The notes below the pieces were generated by a model. It ran no database searches. It was given only the letters and a program-made list of their open reading frames with translations, and was not told where the DNA came from. Shown here in pieces: positions 1-10,654 of a stretch of DNA of 64,000 bases (positions within the stretch are counted from its first letter, which is position 1; every line of letters starts with the position of its first letter). The stretch is taken from the NCBI GenBank assembly GCA_905182355.1, contig CAJJBH010000037.1, positions 42,963 to 106,962 on the forward strand, given 5' to 3'. Made by a program: the position numbers and the translations under genes. The DNA is from an uncultured Paracoccaceae bacterium. GTDB taxonomy: Bacteria > Pseudomonadota > Alphaproteobacteria > Rhodobacterales > Rhodobacteraceae.

Positions 1-544
1 CAGCCAATACATCTCGGATCAGGCGTTCGTGATCGGGGTTAAGATAGGAGTGGATCAAGCCAACCGCGACACTGTCATATCCAGCTATGGCGATCTGATC
101 TGCAACGGCTTCAATATCCGTGTGATCCAAGGTGATCAAAACATCACCATTGGCATCAACGCGTTCGGGCACAGTGAAACGACTTTGACGGGGGATCAAT
201 GGTTCGGGCAGTTCTAGGTTTAGATCATATTGTTCAAACCTGCTTTCAGTGCGCATTTCGATAACGTCACGGAAACCTTGCGTGGTGATTAGGGCCGTCT
301 TAGCCCCACGTCGTTCGATCAGGGCATTGGTGGCTAGGGTTGTGCCGTGGATAATTTGACCGATATCTGCTGGCACAATGCACGCTTTGGCACAAACCTG
401 ATGCATTCCGTCAATAATTGCGTCTTCGGGGGCTGTGTAGGTTGTTAGAACCTTGGTTGAAAATTGTGCGCCTTCAACCTCTATCACCACGTCAGTGAAG
501 GTGCCGCCGATGTCGACGCCCATGCGAATTGCGCTGTTGCCCAT
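1..544 (-). CDS. Hydantoinase/oxoprolinase HyuA-type protein, N-terminal part, runs off left edge
   Basis: Minus-strand translation from ATG at 544 gives MGNSAIRMGVDIGGTFTDVVIEVEGAQFSTKVLTTYTAPEDAI..., with the DIGGTFTD motif of the HyuA family; open to the window edge. Confidence 0.85.
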   Translation of the reverse strand, partial: MGNSAIRMGVDIGGTFTDVVIEVEGAQFSTKVLTTYTAPEDAIIDGMHQVCAKACIVPADIGQIIHGTTLATNALIERRGAKTALITTQGFRDVIEMRTESRFEQYDLNLELPEPLIPRQSRFTVPERVDANGDVLITLDHTDIEAVADQIAIAGYDSVAVGLIHSYLNPDHERLIRDVLA

Positions 545-646
545 GTGTGGTGGCATCCCTGTGATGAAGATTTGGTTCCAAGTAGCTTAGGGGATAATAG
601 TGGATCAAATCAAATTGCTAATTTGAATTGATTAGATAAAGAAACT

Positions 647-1549
647 TTATGACCCGAGGGGGTGGGCCATAGCCAAGTCACGTGCGATTTTGGCAGCCTT
701 AGCGACGAAATTTGCGGCGCGATCAGCGTCAAAACGTGCTGAGAATTCCAAAGGCGCGGGTTGCCAGTCATACTCAACGCGGATCAAGGCACCACTTGCC
801 AATTCGTGACGCACCATGGCTGCGGGCAGTGTGGCAACGCCCATGCCATTCAGTGTCATGTGCAGGCATGCGGCTAGATTGCTGGAAGGGACCAAGCGTA
901 CGTTTAGATCTTTGCGCCTGCTAAAGTGGGCGGCAGTTTCCGCATAAAGGAGGGTGTCGCGACTGTGGGTCAGTATTGGATGGGCAGCAATGTGATCCAT
1001 TGTTAGGTTCTTGATTCCGCGCAAACCACTGTCACGGGCCGCGACCCAAACCAGTGGGTAATTGCCCAAGGGAATTTGCCCAGACATTTGCTGGCGAAAG
1101 GGGCCGTTTTGAAGGGTCAGATCAATTGAGCGGGCTGCAAGCTCCCGTTCCAGATTGACAGATAAGTCCACAGTTAGTTCCACATGCAGGTGTGGCAACG
1201 TCGTGCTAAGCGCCTTTAGGAAGTCGCTTAACCATGTATGAACGATCATTTCGGTGACCCCAAGACGCAAGGTGCTTTCGATCAAATGGGCCTCGGATGA
1301 GGCGTCCGCGAAATCATCAACAGCGTGCAGAACCTTGCGGGCGTGGTCCAGCAACTGCCGGCCTTTGGACGTTAGGCGGACCGACCCTGCATCGCGGTCC
1401 ATCAACGACTGGTTCAGCAGGGTTTCAAGGGTTGCAATGCGCGATGAAATGTTTGGCTGTGTGGTGTTCAACCGATCCGCTGCTTTGCGAAAACTGCCAA
1501 GGTCTGCGACCCAGACAAAGGCTTCTAGCTGTTTGAGGCTTAGTTTCAC
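647..1549 (-). CDS. LysR family transcriptional regulator
   Basis: 300 aa; N-terminal LysR HTH (LKQLEAFVWVADLGSFRKAADRLNTTQPNISSRIATLE). Confidence 0.93.
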   Translation of the reverse strand: MKLSLKQLEAFVWVADLGSFRKAADRLNTTQPNISSRIATLETLLNQSLMDRDAGSVRLTSKGRQLLDHARKVLHAVDDFADASSEAHLIESTLRLGVTEMIVHTWLSDFLKALSTTLPHLHVELTVDLSVNLERELAARSIDLTLQNGPFRQQMSGQIPLGNYPLVWVAARDSGLRGIKNLTMDHIAAHPILTHSRDTLLYAETAAHFSRRKDLNVRLVPSSNLAACLHMTLNGMGVATLPAAMVRHELASGALIRVEYDWQPAPLEFSARFDADRAANFVAKAAKIARDLAMAHPLGS

Positions 1550-1631
1550 ACTGGCTCCATCAAGTTTTGGTATGCAACACTCGGTGTTTGATAGCTTTTA
1601 TCGCGGACGATTCACCACCAAAAACACTCAG

Positions 1632-1677
1632 TTGCGATTCATTCTCATTCGCGATAAGTATTGCGAGCAGTTCGCAA
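1632..1677 (+). promoter_or_regulatory. Candidate metal-regulator (Mur/Fur-like) operator upstream of the sitABCD-like operon
   Basis: TTGCGA-N11-TCGCGA (1632-1654) followed by the perfect dyad TTGCGA-N5-TCGCAA (1661-1677), about 50 bp upstream of the start at 1724. Confidence 0.5.
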
Positions 1678-1723
1678 GTAGCATTTACGTACTGCAGAAC
1701 ACTTCTTTTAGGGGGCCTACACC

Positions 1724-2617
1724 ATGCAGCGGATCAAATTTGGATTTTACTCACTTGCTTTAAGTGCAGCGCTTGCCACGCCCAGCTTTGCTGCGGATGG
1801 GAAATTCAAGGCGATCACAACCTTTACCGTTATCGCAGACATGGCGCGCAACGTGGCAGGGGATGCGGCAATTGTTGAAAGCGTGACCAAGGCAGGTGCC
1901 GAAATCCATGGTTACCAACCGACGCCGCGTGACATTATTCGCGCCCAAGATGCGGACTTGATCCTGTGGAACGGCTTGAACCTTGAATTGTGGTTTGAAC
2001 AATTTTTTGCCAACCTCTCAGACGTTCCCAGTGCGACCCTGTCAGACGGTATTGTCCCGATGAGCATCACCGAGGGTGAGTATGATGGCAAACCGAACCC
2101 CCATGCATGGATGAGCCTAAGCAGTGGTTTGACTTATGTTGACAATATTCGGGACGCGTTTGTTCAGCACGACCCTGAAAACGCCGCGATCTATGTGGCA
2201 AATGCCGCGGCCTATAAACAACAGATCACCGACACCATTGCACCGCTGGCCAAACAGATCATGCAACTGCCTGCCGACAAACGATGGTTGGTCAGCTGTG
2301 AAGGCGCATTTAGTTATCTGATCCGTGATTTTGAAATGCAGGAACTGTACCTGTGGCCAATCAATGCAGGCCAACAAGGTACGCCGCAGCAGGTGCGCAA
2401 GGTTATCGATGATGTACGGGCCAATGATATTCCAGCGGTGTTTTGTGAAAGCACTGTCAGCCAATCCCCGGCGCAGCAAGTGGCGCGTGAAACGGATGCG
2501 AAGTATGGCGGCGTTCTGTATGTGGACAGCCTGACCCAAGCTGACGGCGCGGTGCCGACCTATATTGATTTGCTGCGTGTCACGATCGAAACCATTGCAA
2601 CTGGATTGATTGAATGA
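1724..2617 (+). CDS. sitA: Mn/Zn ABC transporter substrate-binding protein (SitA/ZnuA family)
   Basis: Signal peptide plus cluster 9 metal-binding protein features ([16 protein letters not shown]); heads an operon with ATPase and two permeases. Confidence 0.85.
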   Translation: MQRIKFGFYSLALSAALATPSFAADGKFKAITTFTVIADMARNVAGDAAIVESVTKAGAEIHGYQPTPRDIIRAQDADLILWNGLNLELWFEQFFANLSDVPSATLSDGIVPMSITEGEYDGKPNPHAWMSLSSGLTYVDNIRDAFVQHDPENAAIYVANAAAYKQQITDTIAPLAKQIMQLPADKRWLVSCEGAFSYLIRDFEMQELYLWPINAGQQGTPQQVRKVIDDVRANDIPAVFCESTVSQSPAQQVARETDAKYGGVLYVDSLTQADGAVPTYIDLLRVTIETIATGLIE

Positions 2618-3477
2618 ATGTAACCGTTGTTTCTGAAACAGGTATCGTCGCCAAGGACGTCACCGTCACCTATCGCAATGGCAACACGGCCCTGCGCAAT
2701 GCCAGCTTCGAAATCCCCACGGGGACGATTACAGCGCTTGTGGGCGTGAACGGGGCGGGTAAATCCACGTTGTTCAAAGCGATCATGGGTTTTGTGCCAG
2801 CTGCCAAAGGTGAAATCACTGTGCTTGGCATGCCTGTCAAAGCCGCGCTGCGCCAAAACATCGTGGCCTATGTTCCTCAATCTGAAGAAGTAGATTGGAG
2901 TTTTCCAGTCCTTGTCGAAGATGTCGTAATGATGGGCCGTTACGGTCACATGGGATTTCTACGTCGCGCAAAACCTGCGGATCACGCTGCGGTAACGTCT
3001 GCGCTTGAGCGGGTGAATATGTCGGAATTTCGCCATCGCCAAATTGGTGAGCTGTCAGGGGGGCAACGCAAGCGCGTGTTTTTGGCCCGCGCAATTGCCC
3101 AAGAGGGCCAAGTGATATTGCTGGACGAGCCGTTTACTGGCGTTGATGTGCAGACCGAGGACGCGATTATCACCTTGTTGCGCGAAATGCGCGATGAAGG
3201 ACGAGTGATGTTGGTGTCGACCCACAACCTTGGGTCGGTTCCTGAATTTTGTGACCGTACAGTTTTGGTCAAAGAAACGGTGATTGCTTACGGTCCAACC
3301 GAAACGACATTTACCCACGAAAACCTTGAACTCGCGTTTGGTGGTGTATTGCGCCATTTTGTTCTGGGTGGGTCAGATTTACATGATGATGACGATGCCC
3401 GCTCAATCCGCGTTATTACCGATGATGAGCGCCCGTTTGTTGTGTACGGCGACGAAAAGAAGGTTGGCAAAAAGTGA
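2614..3477 (+). CDS. sitB: Mn/Zn ABC transporter ATP-binding protein
   Basis: Walker [10 protein letters not shown], signature LSGGQ, Walker B VILLDEP; overlaps the upstream gene. Confidence 0.9.
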   Translation: MNVTVVSETGIVAKDVTVTYRNGNTALRNASFEIPTGTITALVGVNGAGKSTLFKAIMGFVPAAKGEITVLGMPVKAALRQNIVAYVPQSEEVDWSFPVLVEDVVMMGRYGHMGFLRRAKPADHAAVTSALERVNMSEFRHRQIGELSGGQRKRVFLARAIAQEGQVILLDEPFTGVDVQTEDAIITLLREMRDEGRVMLVSTHNLGSVPEFCDRTVLVKETVIAYGPTETTFTHENLELAFGGVLRHFVLGGSDLHDDDDARSIRVITDDERPFVVYGDEKKVGKK

Positions 3478-4331
3478 TTGAAACGCTGCTTTTGCCGTTC
3501 AACTACAACTATATGTTCAACGCCATGTGGGTTAGTGCCCTTGTTGGTGGTGTTTGCGCATTTCTCTCGGCTTATCTGATGCTTAAGGGCTGGTCTTTGA
3601 TCGGTGATGCGCTGAGCCACTCAATTGTTCCCGGTGTCGCTGGGGCCTATATGCTGGGCCTTCCCTTTGCGCTGGGCGCATTTGCTGCAGGTGGTTTGGC
3701 AGCAGGTGCGATGTTGTTCTTGAACCAAAGATCCGGGTTGAAAGAGGACACAATTATCGGCCTGATCTTCACCTCTTTCTTCGGACTTGGCTTATTCATG
3801 GTGTCGCTTTCCCCCACATCCGTAAGCGTCCAAACCATCACGATGGGTAATATTTTGGCGATCACACCCTATGATACATTACAATTGGCGATCATAGGAT
3901 TTGTGACCCTTGCGATCCTGTTGGCCAAATGGAAAGATCTTATGGTCACCTTCTTTGATGAAAATCACGCGCGGTCCATTGGGTTGAACCCCGATCTTTT
4001 GAAAGCAATGTTCTTTGTGCTTTTGTCCGCTTCATGTGTCGCTGCATTGCAAACCGTGGGCGCGTTTCTAGTCATTGCGATGGTGGTCACACCTGGGGCG
4101 ACAGCCTACCTGCTGACAGATCGGTTTCCAAAACTTCTGATGCTAAGTGTAGCGCTGGGCGCGGGCACCAGTTTTGTTGGGGCATACCTTAGCTTTTTCG
4201 TGGATGGGGCGACTGGTGGTCTGATTGTATCTCTACAAACGGTGATCTTCTTACTCGCGTTCTTCTTGGCCCCTAAACATGGATACCTTGCTGCGCGACG
4301 CCGTGCCGCAGCGGAATTGGTTTCAGAATGA
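3474..4331 (+). CDS. sitC: Mn/Zn ABC transporter permease
   Basis: ABC-3 family membrane protein ([19 protein letters not shown]); overlapping gene chain. Confidence 0.88.
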   Translation: MIETLLLPFNYNYMFNAMWVSALVGGVCAFLSAYLMLKGWSLIGDALSHSIVPGVAGAYMLGLPFALGAFAAGGLAAGAMLFLNQRSGLKEDTIIGLIFTSFFGLGLFMVSLSPTSVSVQTITMGNILAITPYDTLQLAIIGFVTLAILLAKWKDLMVTFFDENHARSIGLNPDLLKAMFFVLLSASCVAALQTVGAFLVIAMVVTPGATAYLLTDRFPKLLMLSVALGAGTSFVGAYLSFFVDGATGGLIVSLQTVIFLLAFFLAPKHGYLAARRRAAAELVSE

Positions 4332-5152
4332 TAAGTGAACTTTTACTCCCGTTCCAATTCGCGTTTATGAACAACGCGTTCTTAATCATGACCATCATCG
4401 CTGTGCCGACCAGTTTACTGTCGTGTTTTCTTGTGCTCAAAGGCTGGTCATTGATGGGCGATGCGATCAGCCACGCGGTTTTACCGGGGGTTGTGATTGC
4501 CTATATCGTTGGTATCCCACTGATTGTCGGTGCCTTTTGTGCGGGTATGTTCTGTGCGCTAGCAACTGGGTTTCTGTCGGAAAACAGTAGGATCAAACAG
4601 GACACTGTGATGGGTATCGTCTTTTCCGGAATGTTCGGGTTTGGGATCGTTTTGTACACAAAGATCACCACGGATGTGCATTTGGACCATATCCTGTTTG
4701 GAAATATGCTGGGAATCGACAGCACCGACCTTTGGACCGCAGGCCTGATCGCTTTATTTGTGGCCATTGTGGTGATAGCCAAACGCCAAGATTTCCTATT
4801 GCATGCCTTTGATCCGGTTCAGGCCCAAGCCGTTGGGCTGCGGGTGCATTGGCTGCATTATGGGTTGCTTTCGATGATTTCGCTTACCATCGTTGCTACG
4901 CTGTCTTCGGTTGGGATTATCCTGTCCATCGGGCTATTGATCGCACCGGGGGCCATAGCATTTTTGATCACAAACCAATTCAAGCGAATGTTGCCGATTG
5001 CTGTGGGCGTCACAGTTTTCTCTGGTATCTCAGGTGTTTATCTTAGCTTCTTTATAGATAGTGCCCCCGCGCCGACAATTATTTTGATCCTGACAATCAT
5101 CTTTATCGGCGCGTTTATTCGGTCTAATATGCGGGCAAGGCAAACGGCCTAA
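4328..5152 (+). CDS. sitD: Mn/Zn ABC transporter permease
   Basis: ABC-3 family (LKGWSLMGDAISHAVLPGVVIAY); overlaps sitC. Confidence 0.88.
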   Translation: MISELLLPFQFAFMNNAFLIMTIIAVPTSLLSCFLVLKGWSLMGDAISHAVLPGVVIAYIVGIPLIVGAFCAGMFCALATGFLSENSRIKQDTVMGIVFSGMFGFGIVLYTKITTDVHLDHILFGNMLGIDSTDLWTAGLIALFVAIVVIAKRQDFLLHAFDPVQAQAVGLRVHWLHYGLLSMISLTIVATLSSVGIILSIGLLIAPGAIAFLITNQFKRMLPIAVGVTVFSGISGVYLSFFIDSAPAPTIILILTIIFIGAFIRSNMRARQTA

Positions 5153-5179
5153 GCTGCTTCAATTGTCTGCAGCCCTACC

Positions 5180-5809
5180 TTAATTTGGCAATGGAATAGG
5201 TCCGGCATCTTTTGGCTGGGCATATCCACGGGCAAAAGCGGGACGTGCTGCCAACTCAAGATACCAGCGTTTTACATTTGGAAAATCGTTCAAATCAACC
5301 TGATGGTAATCGAACCTAGAGGCCCAAGGCCATATTGCGAAATCTGCAATACTTAATGTGCTGATAATGTAGGGCGAGGTGGCAAGGTGGCGATCCAAAA
5401 CCCCGTAAAGGCGCTGGGCTTCAGTTTGAAAACGCTGTTCAGAATACTTCGACTTGCCTTTGTTATATTTCTGAAAATGGTGCGCTTGTTCAAGCATGGG
5501 GCCAAATTCACCCATTTGCCACATCAACCATTGCATCATCTGCCAATATTCAGGGCTGGCGTATTCGGGGGTAAACTGCCTTGATTTTTTGGCCAGATAC
5601 ATCAGGATAGCACCTGATTCAAAAATCGATTGATCCCCGTCCACAATTGCGGGGATGCGATTGTTGGGGCTGATTTTCAGAAAATCTGGCGTGAATTGTT
5701 CGTCTTTTCCAATGTCTATGGTGTGGCTTTCATACTCCAATCCCATCTCTTCCAAAGCAATTGATATCTTGCGCCCATTTGGGGTTGTCCAAGAATAAAG
5801 TTGGATCAT
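5180..5809 (-). CDS. Glutathione S-transferase family protein
   Basis: 209 aa; MIQLYSWTTPNGRKISIALEEMGL and SPNNRIPAIVD, GST N-domain features. Confidence 0.9.
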   Translation of the reverse strand: MIQLYSWTTPNGRKISIALEEMGLEYESHTIDIGKDEQFTPDFLKISPNNRIPAIVDGDQSIFESGAILMYLAKKSRQFTPEYASPEYWQMMQWLMWQMGEFGPMLEQAHHFQKYNKGKSKYSEQRFQTEAQRLYGVLDRHLATSPYIISTLSIADFAIWPWASRFDYHQVDLNDFPNVKRWYLELAARPAFARGYAQPKDAGPIPLPN

Positions 5810-5819
5810 TTGAAGTTCC

Positions 5820-7136
5820 TTATTTAGGGGGCTGGGCCATCAGATCAAACATTGGCGCAACCGAAGGGGCATCTGCAATAGTGCGCGCGGTTTTTAAAAA
5901 TGTTTCGGACCATTCAGCGCCCATTACAGGGACCGTTAGGCTGCGAAACTTGTTCCAGACCACGTGATCATCCAACTTCGCCTCAGGATCGCCCTGTGCT
6001 TCTGTCACATCGGATGACAAGATCCGGCCGTCCGTAAGTAGAAAATGGGTGCGTGCAAAACGACGGGCAGGGAAGGCGGCGTTGAAAGTGTCGTCCTCGG
6101 AAATCTCGACCATTTTAGCAAGCGCGATAATTTGTGGATCGGTTAATCCGTCCGCAGTTACCTCGGCCACGCCAACTGTGCCGCGCACAACAGCAGCTGC
6201 CACTGGAAATGGCAGCGAATATTGCGCTTGTTCGGTTGTGGTTGGGATCGTGGCAAGGCGCTTTGCTTCGTGAAAAGTCTCTACATTGATCTTTGAGATT
6301 TGATCGGCACGGACATCGTGATCACGCATAAGAGGCAATGCGCCTTCAACAGCTGGCTGGGCCCAGCGGCATACCGGATAAAGTTTGATATACTGCTTTT
6401 CAATATGCCAATTCTGGCCTAGATCGCCCCAGAACCCAGCCAAATCAGGATCTTCCACCGTGATTGCAGGTGCGCCTGTAAAGCCGTCTTGCGCTAGATA
6501 AGCGGCGGACACACCTGCCATTGCGCCCCAACCTGATCCGTCTTTGACCATCGTAGGCGCATCAATCACACGCATCATCTTGCTGCGGGGGCCGTGATAT
6601 TCGGCAATCCCAATCGCTTCACGTGTTTGGGCCTTGGTCAACTTCAATTGGCGGGCTGTTATGGCTGCGGTTGCCATCGCGATCCATGCGCCTGATGAGT
6701 GGTAATCAAACGCACTTGCGTGCAGCGCGACACCTGCACGTGTGCCAATTTCGTAGCCAATCACGATGCTGGTCACAAACTCTTTAGGGTTATTAATTCC
6801 TTCAGCCTGCATCACAGCGATCAAGGCAGGAAATATGCCGCAGCCCATATGGCCTTTGGTTAATTTCATACCGTCATGGGCATCCAAGGCGTCAATGGTC
6901 ATACCATTGGCAAGTGCAGCACCAGCAGCACTAACGCGGCGCCCGTTTTGCCAAAGCGTGGCACCTGTACCGCTAAATTGGTGAGTGGCGTGGTTGTGGA
7001 TTATTCTGGATAATGGGATTTGCGATGCTGCAACACCAACACCCAAGGTGTTGACCAAACAGCGGATTGCCTCGTGAACCGTAGCTTCAGGCAGATCATC
7101 AAACATGGTGTCTAGAATGAAATCAACTGCCGACAT
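5820..7136 (-). CDS. MmgE/PrpD family protein
   Basis: 438 aa; ALANGMTIDALDAHDG and HASAFDYHSSG-type MmgE/PrpD features. Confidence 0.85.
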   Translation of the reverse strand: MSAVDFILDTMFDDLPEATVHEAIRCLVNTLGVGVAASQIPLSRIIHNHATHQFSGTGATLWQNGRRVSAAGAALANGMTIDALDAHDGMKLTKGHMGCGIFPALIAVMQAEGINNPKEFVTSIVIGYEIGTRAGVALHASAFDYHSSGAWIAMATAAITARQLKLTKAQTREAIGIAEYHGPRSKMMRVIDAPTMVKDGSGWGAMAGVSAAYLAQDGFTGAPAITVEDPDLAGFWGDLGQNWHIEKQYIKLYPVCRWAQPAVEGALPLMRDHDVRADQISKINVETFHEAKRLATIPTTTEQAQYSLPFPVAAAVVRGTVGVAEVTADGLTDPQIIALAKMVEISEDDTFNAAFPARRFARTHFLLTDGRILSSDVTEAQGDPEAKLDDHVVWNKFRSLTVPVMGAEWSETFLKTARTIADAPSVAPMFDLMAQPPK

Positions 7137-7148
7137 GTGTGATGTTCC

Positions 7149-8195
7149 TTAGGTGTAAAAGCTGCGAAACCCTGCAATTGCTGCGTCCAATCCTTCGTCG
7201 TCAATGTCGCGGTGCGTGACCATTCGGATGGTTGGGAATTGGCCGCCAATGCGCACGCCTGCCGCTTCCATATGTGCGCGTAAGTCAGCGTGGCCACCCG
7301 CATTTGGAGTAAAGAACACCATGTTTGTGCCGCTTTGCACGGTGCCAACATCTAAGCTGCGCAAAGCATCAGCCAAAGCGTTAGCGCGTTTGTGGTCAGC
7401 GGCCATTTTTGGGAAATGGTGGTCGAGCGCGTGAGAGGCTGCAGCAGCCAAAACGCCTGCCTGTCGCATCCCACCGCCCAATATTTTGCGATTGCGCCGT
7501 GCTTTGGCGATGATGGCGGACGATCCAACCAAAATTGAGCCAACTGGTGCACCCAAACCTTTTGAAAAGCAGACCGAGATGCTGTCGGCGCAATCGGCTA
7601 AGTCCTTGGCATCACACCCCAGTACCGTGATTGCGTTGAAAAAGCGCGCTCCGTCCAGATGCACAGAAAGACCAGCGTCCCATGCAACCTGCGCTGCGGC
7701 CTTCATCTGATCCAACGGGATCACTTGACCCCCAACCGTATTCTCCAGACATAACAGACGGCTGATGGCACTGTGAAAATCGTCTTCTTTGAGTGCACCG
7801 CGCACGGCATCTGGTGAAACGGCACCAATCTCATCCACTTCCACCGCGTGCATCGAAACACTTGCCAGAACGGATGCGCCTGCTGCTTCGTCGACATAAA
7901 CGTGGTAGGTGTTGCCGACGATCAGTTCATCGCCACGTCCACAATGGGCCATGATTGCGCACAGATTGCTTTGGGTGCCTGTTGGCATAAAGACAGCGGC
8001 GTCCTTGCCCAACAGTCCCGCCATGCGATGTTCTAATGCAAGAATGCTGGGGTCTTCGCCGTAGACATCATCGCCAACTTCTGCCGTGGCCATTGCAGCC
8101 CGCATGGCGGCGTCGGGGCCGGTCACTGTATCGCTGCGCATGTCGCAGATAACAGCGTTGCGGATGCCAGTTTTCATTCCACTATAATTGCTCAT
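7149..8195 (-). CDS. Threonine aldolase family protein (PLP dependent)
   Basis: 348 aa; MRSDTVTGPDAAMRAAMATAEVGDDVYGEDPS, CFSKGLGAPVGS. Confidence 0.92.
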   Translation of the reverse strand: MSNYSGMKTGIRNAVICDMRSDTVTGPDAAMRAAMATAEVGDDVYGEDPSILALEHRMAGLLGKDAAVFMPTGTQSNLCAIMAHCGRGDELIVGNTYHVYVDEAAGASVLASVSMHAVEVDEIGAVSPDAVRGALKEDDFHSAISRLLCLENTVGGQVIPLDQMKAAAQVAWDAGLSVHLDGARFFNAITVLGCDAKDLADCADSISVCFSKGLGAPVGSILVGSSAIIAKARRNRKILGGGMRQAGVLAAAASHALDHHFPKMAADHKRANALADALRSLDVGTVQSGTNMVFFTPNAGGHADLRAHMEAAGVRIGGQFPTIRMVTHRDIDDEGLDAAIAGFRSFYT

Positions 8196-8878
8196 TTTGT
8201 AACCTGCTTGTAAGCGAGGGCCGCAACAATATGGACCCGCGTCGTGTCCCCGCCATTCAGCGCCGTATGGTAGCCACGTGTGTCCGTGAAATAGACCGAT
8301 CCATCGGCGGGCAAGTGCGTTACGTGATGATTAACCACAAACAATGATCCGGGATTTGTGGTCACTGGGATATGCAAACGCGGTTCTGGATCGCGATGCC
8401 ATGAATTGCAGTTGTACTGTCCCTTGGACAACACACGTGTACGTCCAATTGGAAAGCGTTTGATCAACTCCTCATGTACATGTTCGAAATAAGTGCCCTT
8501 GAATTTCGGGTTAAATTCCGAAAAATCGATTTCGGGCACCAAATCTTCACGTGCCTCTTCTACATACCTTGCATCACCGCGCAGCCAATAGCGCCCCGAC
8601 AGATCGTTCTCTGTCCATTCCGTCTGACCGGGGCGTTGGGTCAGGGGGAGGGCGGCGAACCCTTGGTCTTGCATCCCACCTTTGAAGGCCTCACGCGACA
8701 GACATTCATCTAAAGCTTTGCGTAATTCATCGATGTCAAATTTGAGTTCCAGTTTCTGGATGCCTGGACCGGGTAAGAAATGCGCAACTGATTTTGTTTC
8801 GGGTGCGGTTTGCATCCAATTCGTAACGGAGTGCACATCGGTGTCATTGATTTCTGGAGTAAATCCCATCTCAAGCAT
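8192..8878 (-). CDS. Aspartyl/asparaginyl beta-hydroxylase-like 2OG-Fe(II) oxygenase
   Basis: 228 aa; SWHRDPEPRLHIPV resembles the AspH HxD...R.H.P signature, with a distal YHTALNGG...RVHIV; ATGA overlap with the aldolase. Confidence 0.6.
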   Translation of the reverse strand: MLEMGFTPEINDTDVHSVTNWMQTAPETKSVAHFLPGPGIQKLELKFDIDELRKALDECLSREAFKGGMQDQGFAALPLTQRPGQTEWTENDLSGRYWLRGDARYVEEAREDLVPEIDFSEFNPKFKGTYFEHVHEELIKRFPIGRTRVLSKGQYNCNSWHRDPEPRLHIPVTTNPGSLFVVNHHVTHLPADGSVYFTDTRGYHTALNGGDTTRVHIVAALAYKQVTK

Positions 8879-8994
8879 CCTGTGGTCTAATTAAATTTGA
8901 ATTTAGGTTACGCGCCGCATCGGCGAAACGAAAGCATGTAACCGACGTAAATGTCGTGATTTTACAAAATTGGGGATGATGTCGATTGCCTACC

Positions 8995-9663
8995 TTATGT
9001 GGGATTTGATGAGTTGCCCAAGGTAGATCGCTTTATCAGTTCGAATTGTCCGTCCATGCGCACACCAACCAAGGACAATGCATTGATGACAAAAGGCGAG
9101 GGGGTAAGTGGCGTGAAAACTGACTGCGCCTTTTGCTGAACAGCATCTTGTTGGTTCGCTTTTAAATTCCCACTTAAGGTCATGTGGAATTTAAATTGAT
9201 CAAAAACATAGGGGTATCCCCATTTGACTAGATTCACTTCTTGAGCAGGCGTCAGTCCTGATGTCCTGCGGCGTGCAAGCTTTGCTTGGTAAGGTGGCGC
9301 GCGAAAGGGGTCCAGTTCTGAAACGACCCGACCTGCCAATGTCGCAAGCGCATCCTTCTGCTTTGGGGGGGGGCAAAGCCACAAAACTGCCAATGCGGAT
9401 TGGTGTTAAGTCTGCCAAAGACGTGGGCCATAAGCCAAAAAAAGAGTGGTGAACGCAGCGTCCAGCTCTGTGATCGTCCTGTCATGTTTTAAAAAGAACG
9501 GTGGCTTGGTGGTCGCGTGGAAACCGTATTTTTGTGGACGTTTTACGATACTGATATAGGGCTCACCAACTGATTGTCCTGTTGCTAAATCCCACCCTAA
9601 CCATTGTGCTCCTGTCGGTGTGAAGAAAACACCAAAACGCCTATAGTCCTCAGACAAAATCAA
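8995..9663 (-). pseudogene. DUF1045 / phosphonate-metabolism-associated protein, disrupted by two compensating frameshifts
   Basis: 9406..9663 (N-terminal part) and 8995..9393 (C-terminal part, ELDPFRAPPYQAKLARRRTSGLTPAQEVNLVKWGYPYV) are in the same frame; the linking segment LADLTPIRIGSFVALPPPK is in another frame; a G9 tract lies at 9365-9373. Confidence 0.7.
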
Positions 9664-9916
9664 TGCTTTGACTGAACGTCGAATTTATCGCTGTACCTTG
9701 ATTGGATCGCGTGTATCTCTCAACGGCTCATTGCTGTTAACCTTTAAAGCTAAACAACTACTTCGGTAGGCCACTAATCAGCGCTGAATGTATTTTGTCC
9801 TAAGAAATAGAAGGTTTTCAAATGATGCTGGAAAGCATGGGAGGCGCGATTATTTCGTGCAAGAACACTGTCTGGCACTCGATGGGCAGTATTATCACCT
9901 GCCCATCGACTTTGCG

Positions 9917-10600
9917 TCAGGCTGTGACGCCTTGAACCAAACTGCTAAGTGATGCGCTTATTGCATCAATTGCGCCCATCGCGTCGACACGTTGCAATGC
10001 ACCTTTACCCTCGTAATAGCTGATCAAAGGTGCTGTTTGAGCGTGATAGGCGACCAAACGACCACCTACCGTCTCGGCATTGTCATCTGCACGGCGCTTC
10101 ATATCGATACTGCCACATCCGTCGCAGACACCAGCCCGTGTTGGGATCTTAAAGCTGTCGTGAAACCCTTCGCCGCAGCCCCCACAAGTGTAGCGACCTG
10201 CAACACGTTCCACCATGGCCGCGTCGTCAACTTCTAGGCTGATCGCGGCATTTATTTTCTGACCTCTTTCAGTCAACAAAACGTCCAATGCTTCGGCTTG
10301 AATGGCCGTACGTGGAAAGCCGTCCAAGATGACACCGCTGGCACAATCCGCTTCGCCCAAACGATCACGTAAGATATTAATGACGATCTGGTCACTGACA
10401 AATGCGCCCGATTTCATTACCGCATCGGCAGCTTTGCCTGCTGGTGTACCAGAAGCAACGGCGGCACGTAGAAGATCGCCAGTGGACAGTTGGACAAGAC
10501 CAAATTGTTTTTCCAGCTTACGGGCTTGGGTGCCTTTGCCGGCACCAGGGGGGCCAAGCAAGATAAGGACAGGGGCTGTATTCATGACATTGGTATCCAT
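9917..10600 (-). CDS. adk: Adenylate kinase with Cys4 LID
   Basis: LLGPPGAGKGTQA, DGFPRT, zinc-type LID YTCGGCGEGF...CDGCG. Confidence 0.93.
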   Translation of the reverse strand: MDTNVMNTAPVLILLGPPGAGKGTQARKLEKQFGLVQLSTGDLLRAAVASGTPAGKAADAVMKSGAFVSDQIVINILRDRLGEADCASGVILDGFPRTAIQAEALDVLLTERGQKINAAISLEVDDAAMVERVAGRYTCGGCGEGFHDSFKIPTRAGVCDGCGSIDMKRRADDNAETVGGRLVAYHAQTAPLISYYEGKGALQRVDAMGAIDAISASLSSLVQGVTA

Positions 10601-10654
10601 CGGTTATTCATGTGGGCCGTGATGCCCGCAGCTTTTGCGAACATCTTTGTCTCT

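Noticed and set aside
2117-2539. Long antisense ORFs (for example 2117-2539, 21..., 40821-41261, 45961-46707, 48174-48803, 57901-58458)
   Set aside because: They lie opposite well-supported genes, lack recognisable domains or ribosome-binding sites, and reflect codon bias of the sense strand.
9365-9373. Programmed ribosomal frameshift at the G9 tract
   Set aside because: Two opposite shifts within about 50 nt would be required; sequencing error or pseudogene is simpler.
9252-9485. Independent small genes in the 9.2-9.5 kb region
   Set aside because: They are alternative-frame readings of the disrupted DUF1045 gene.
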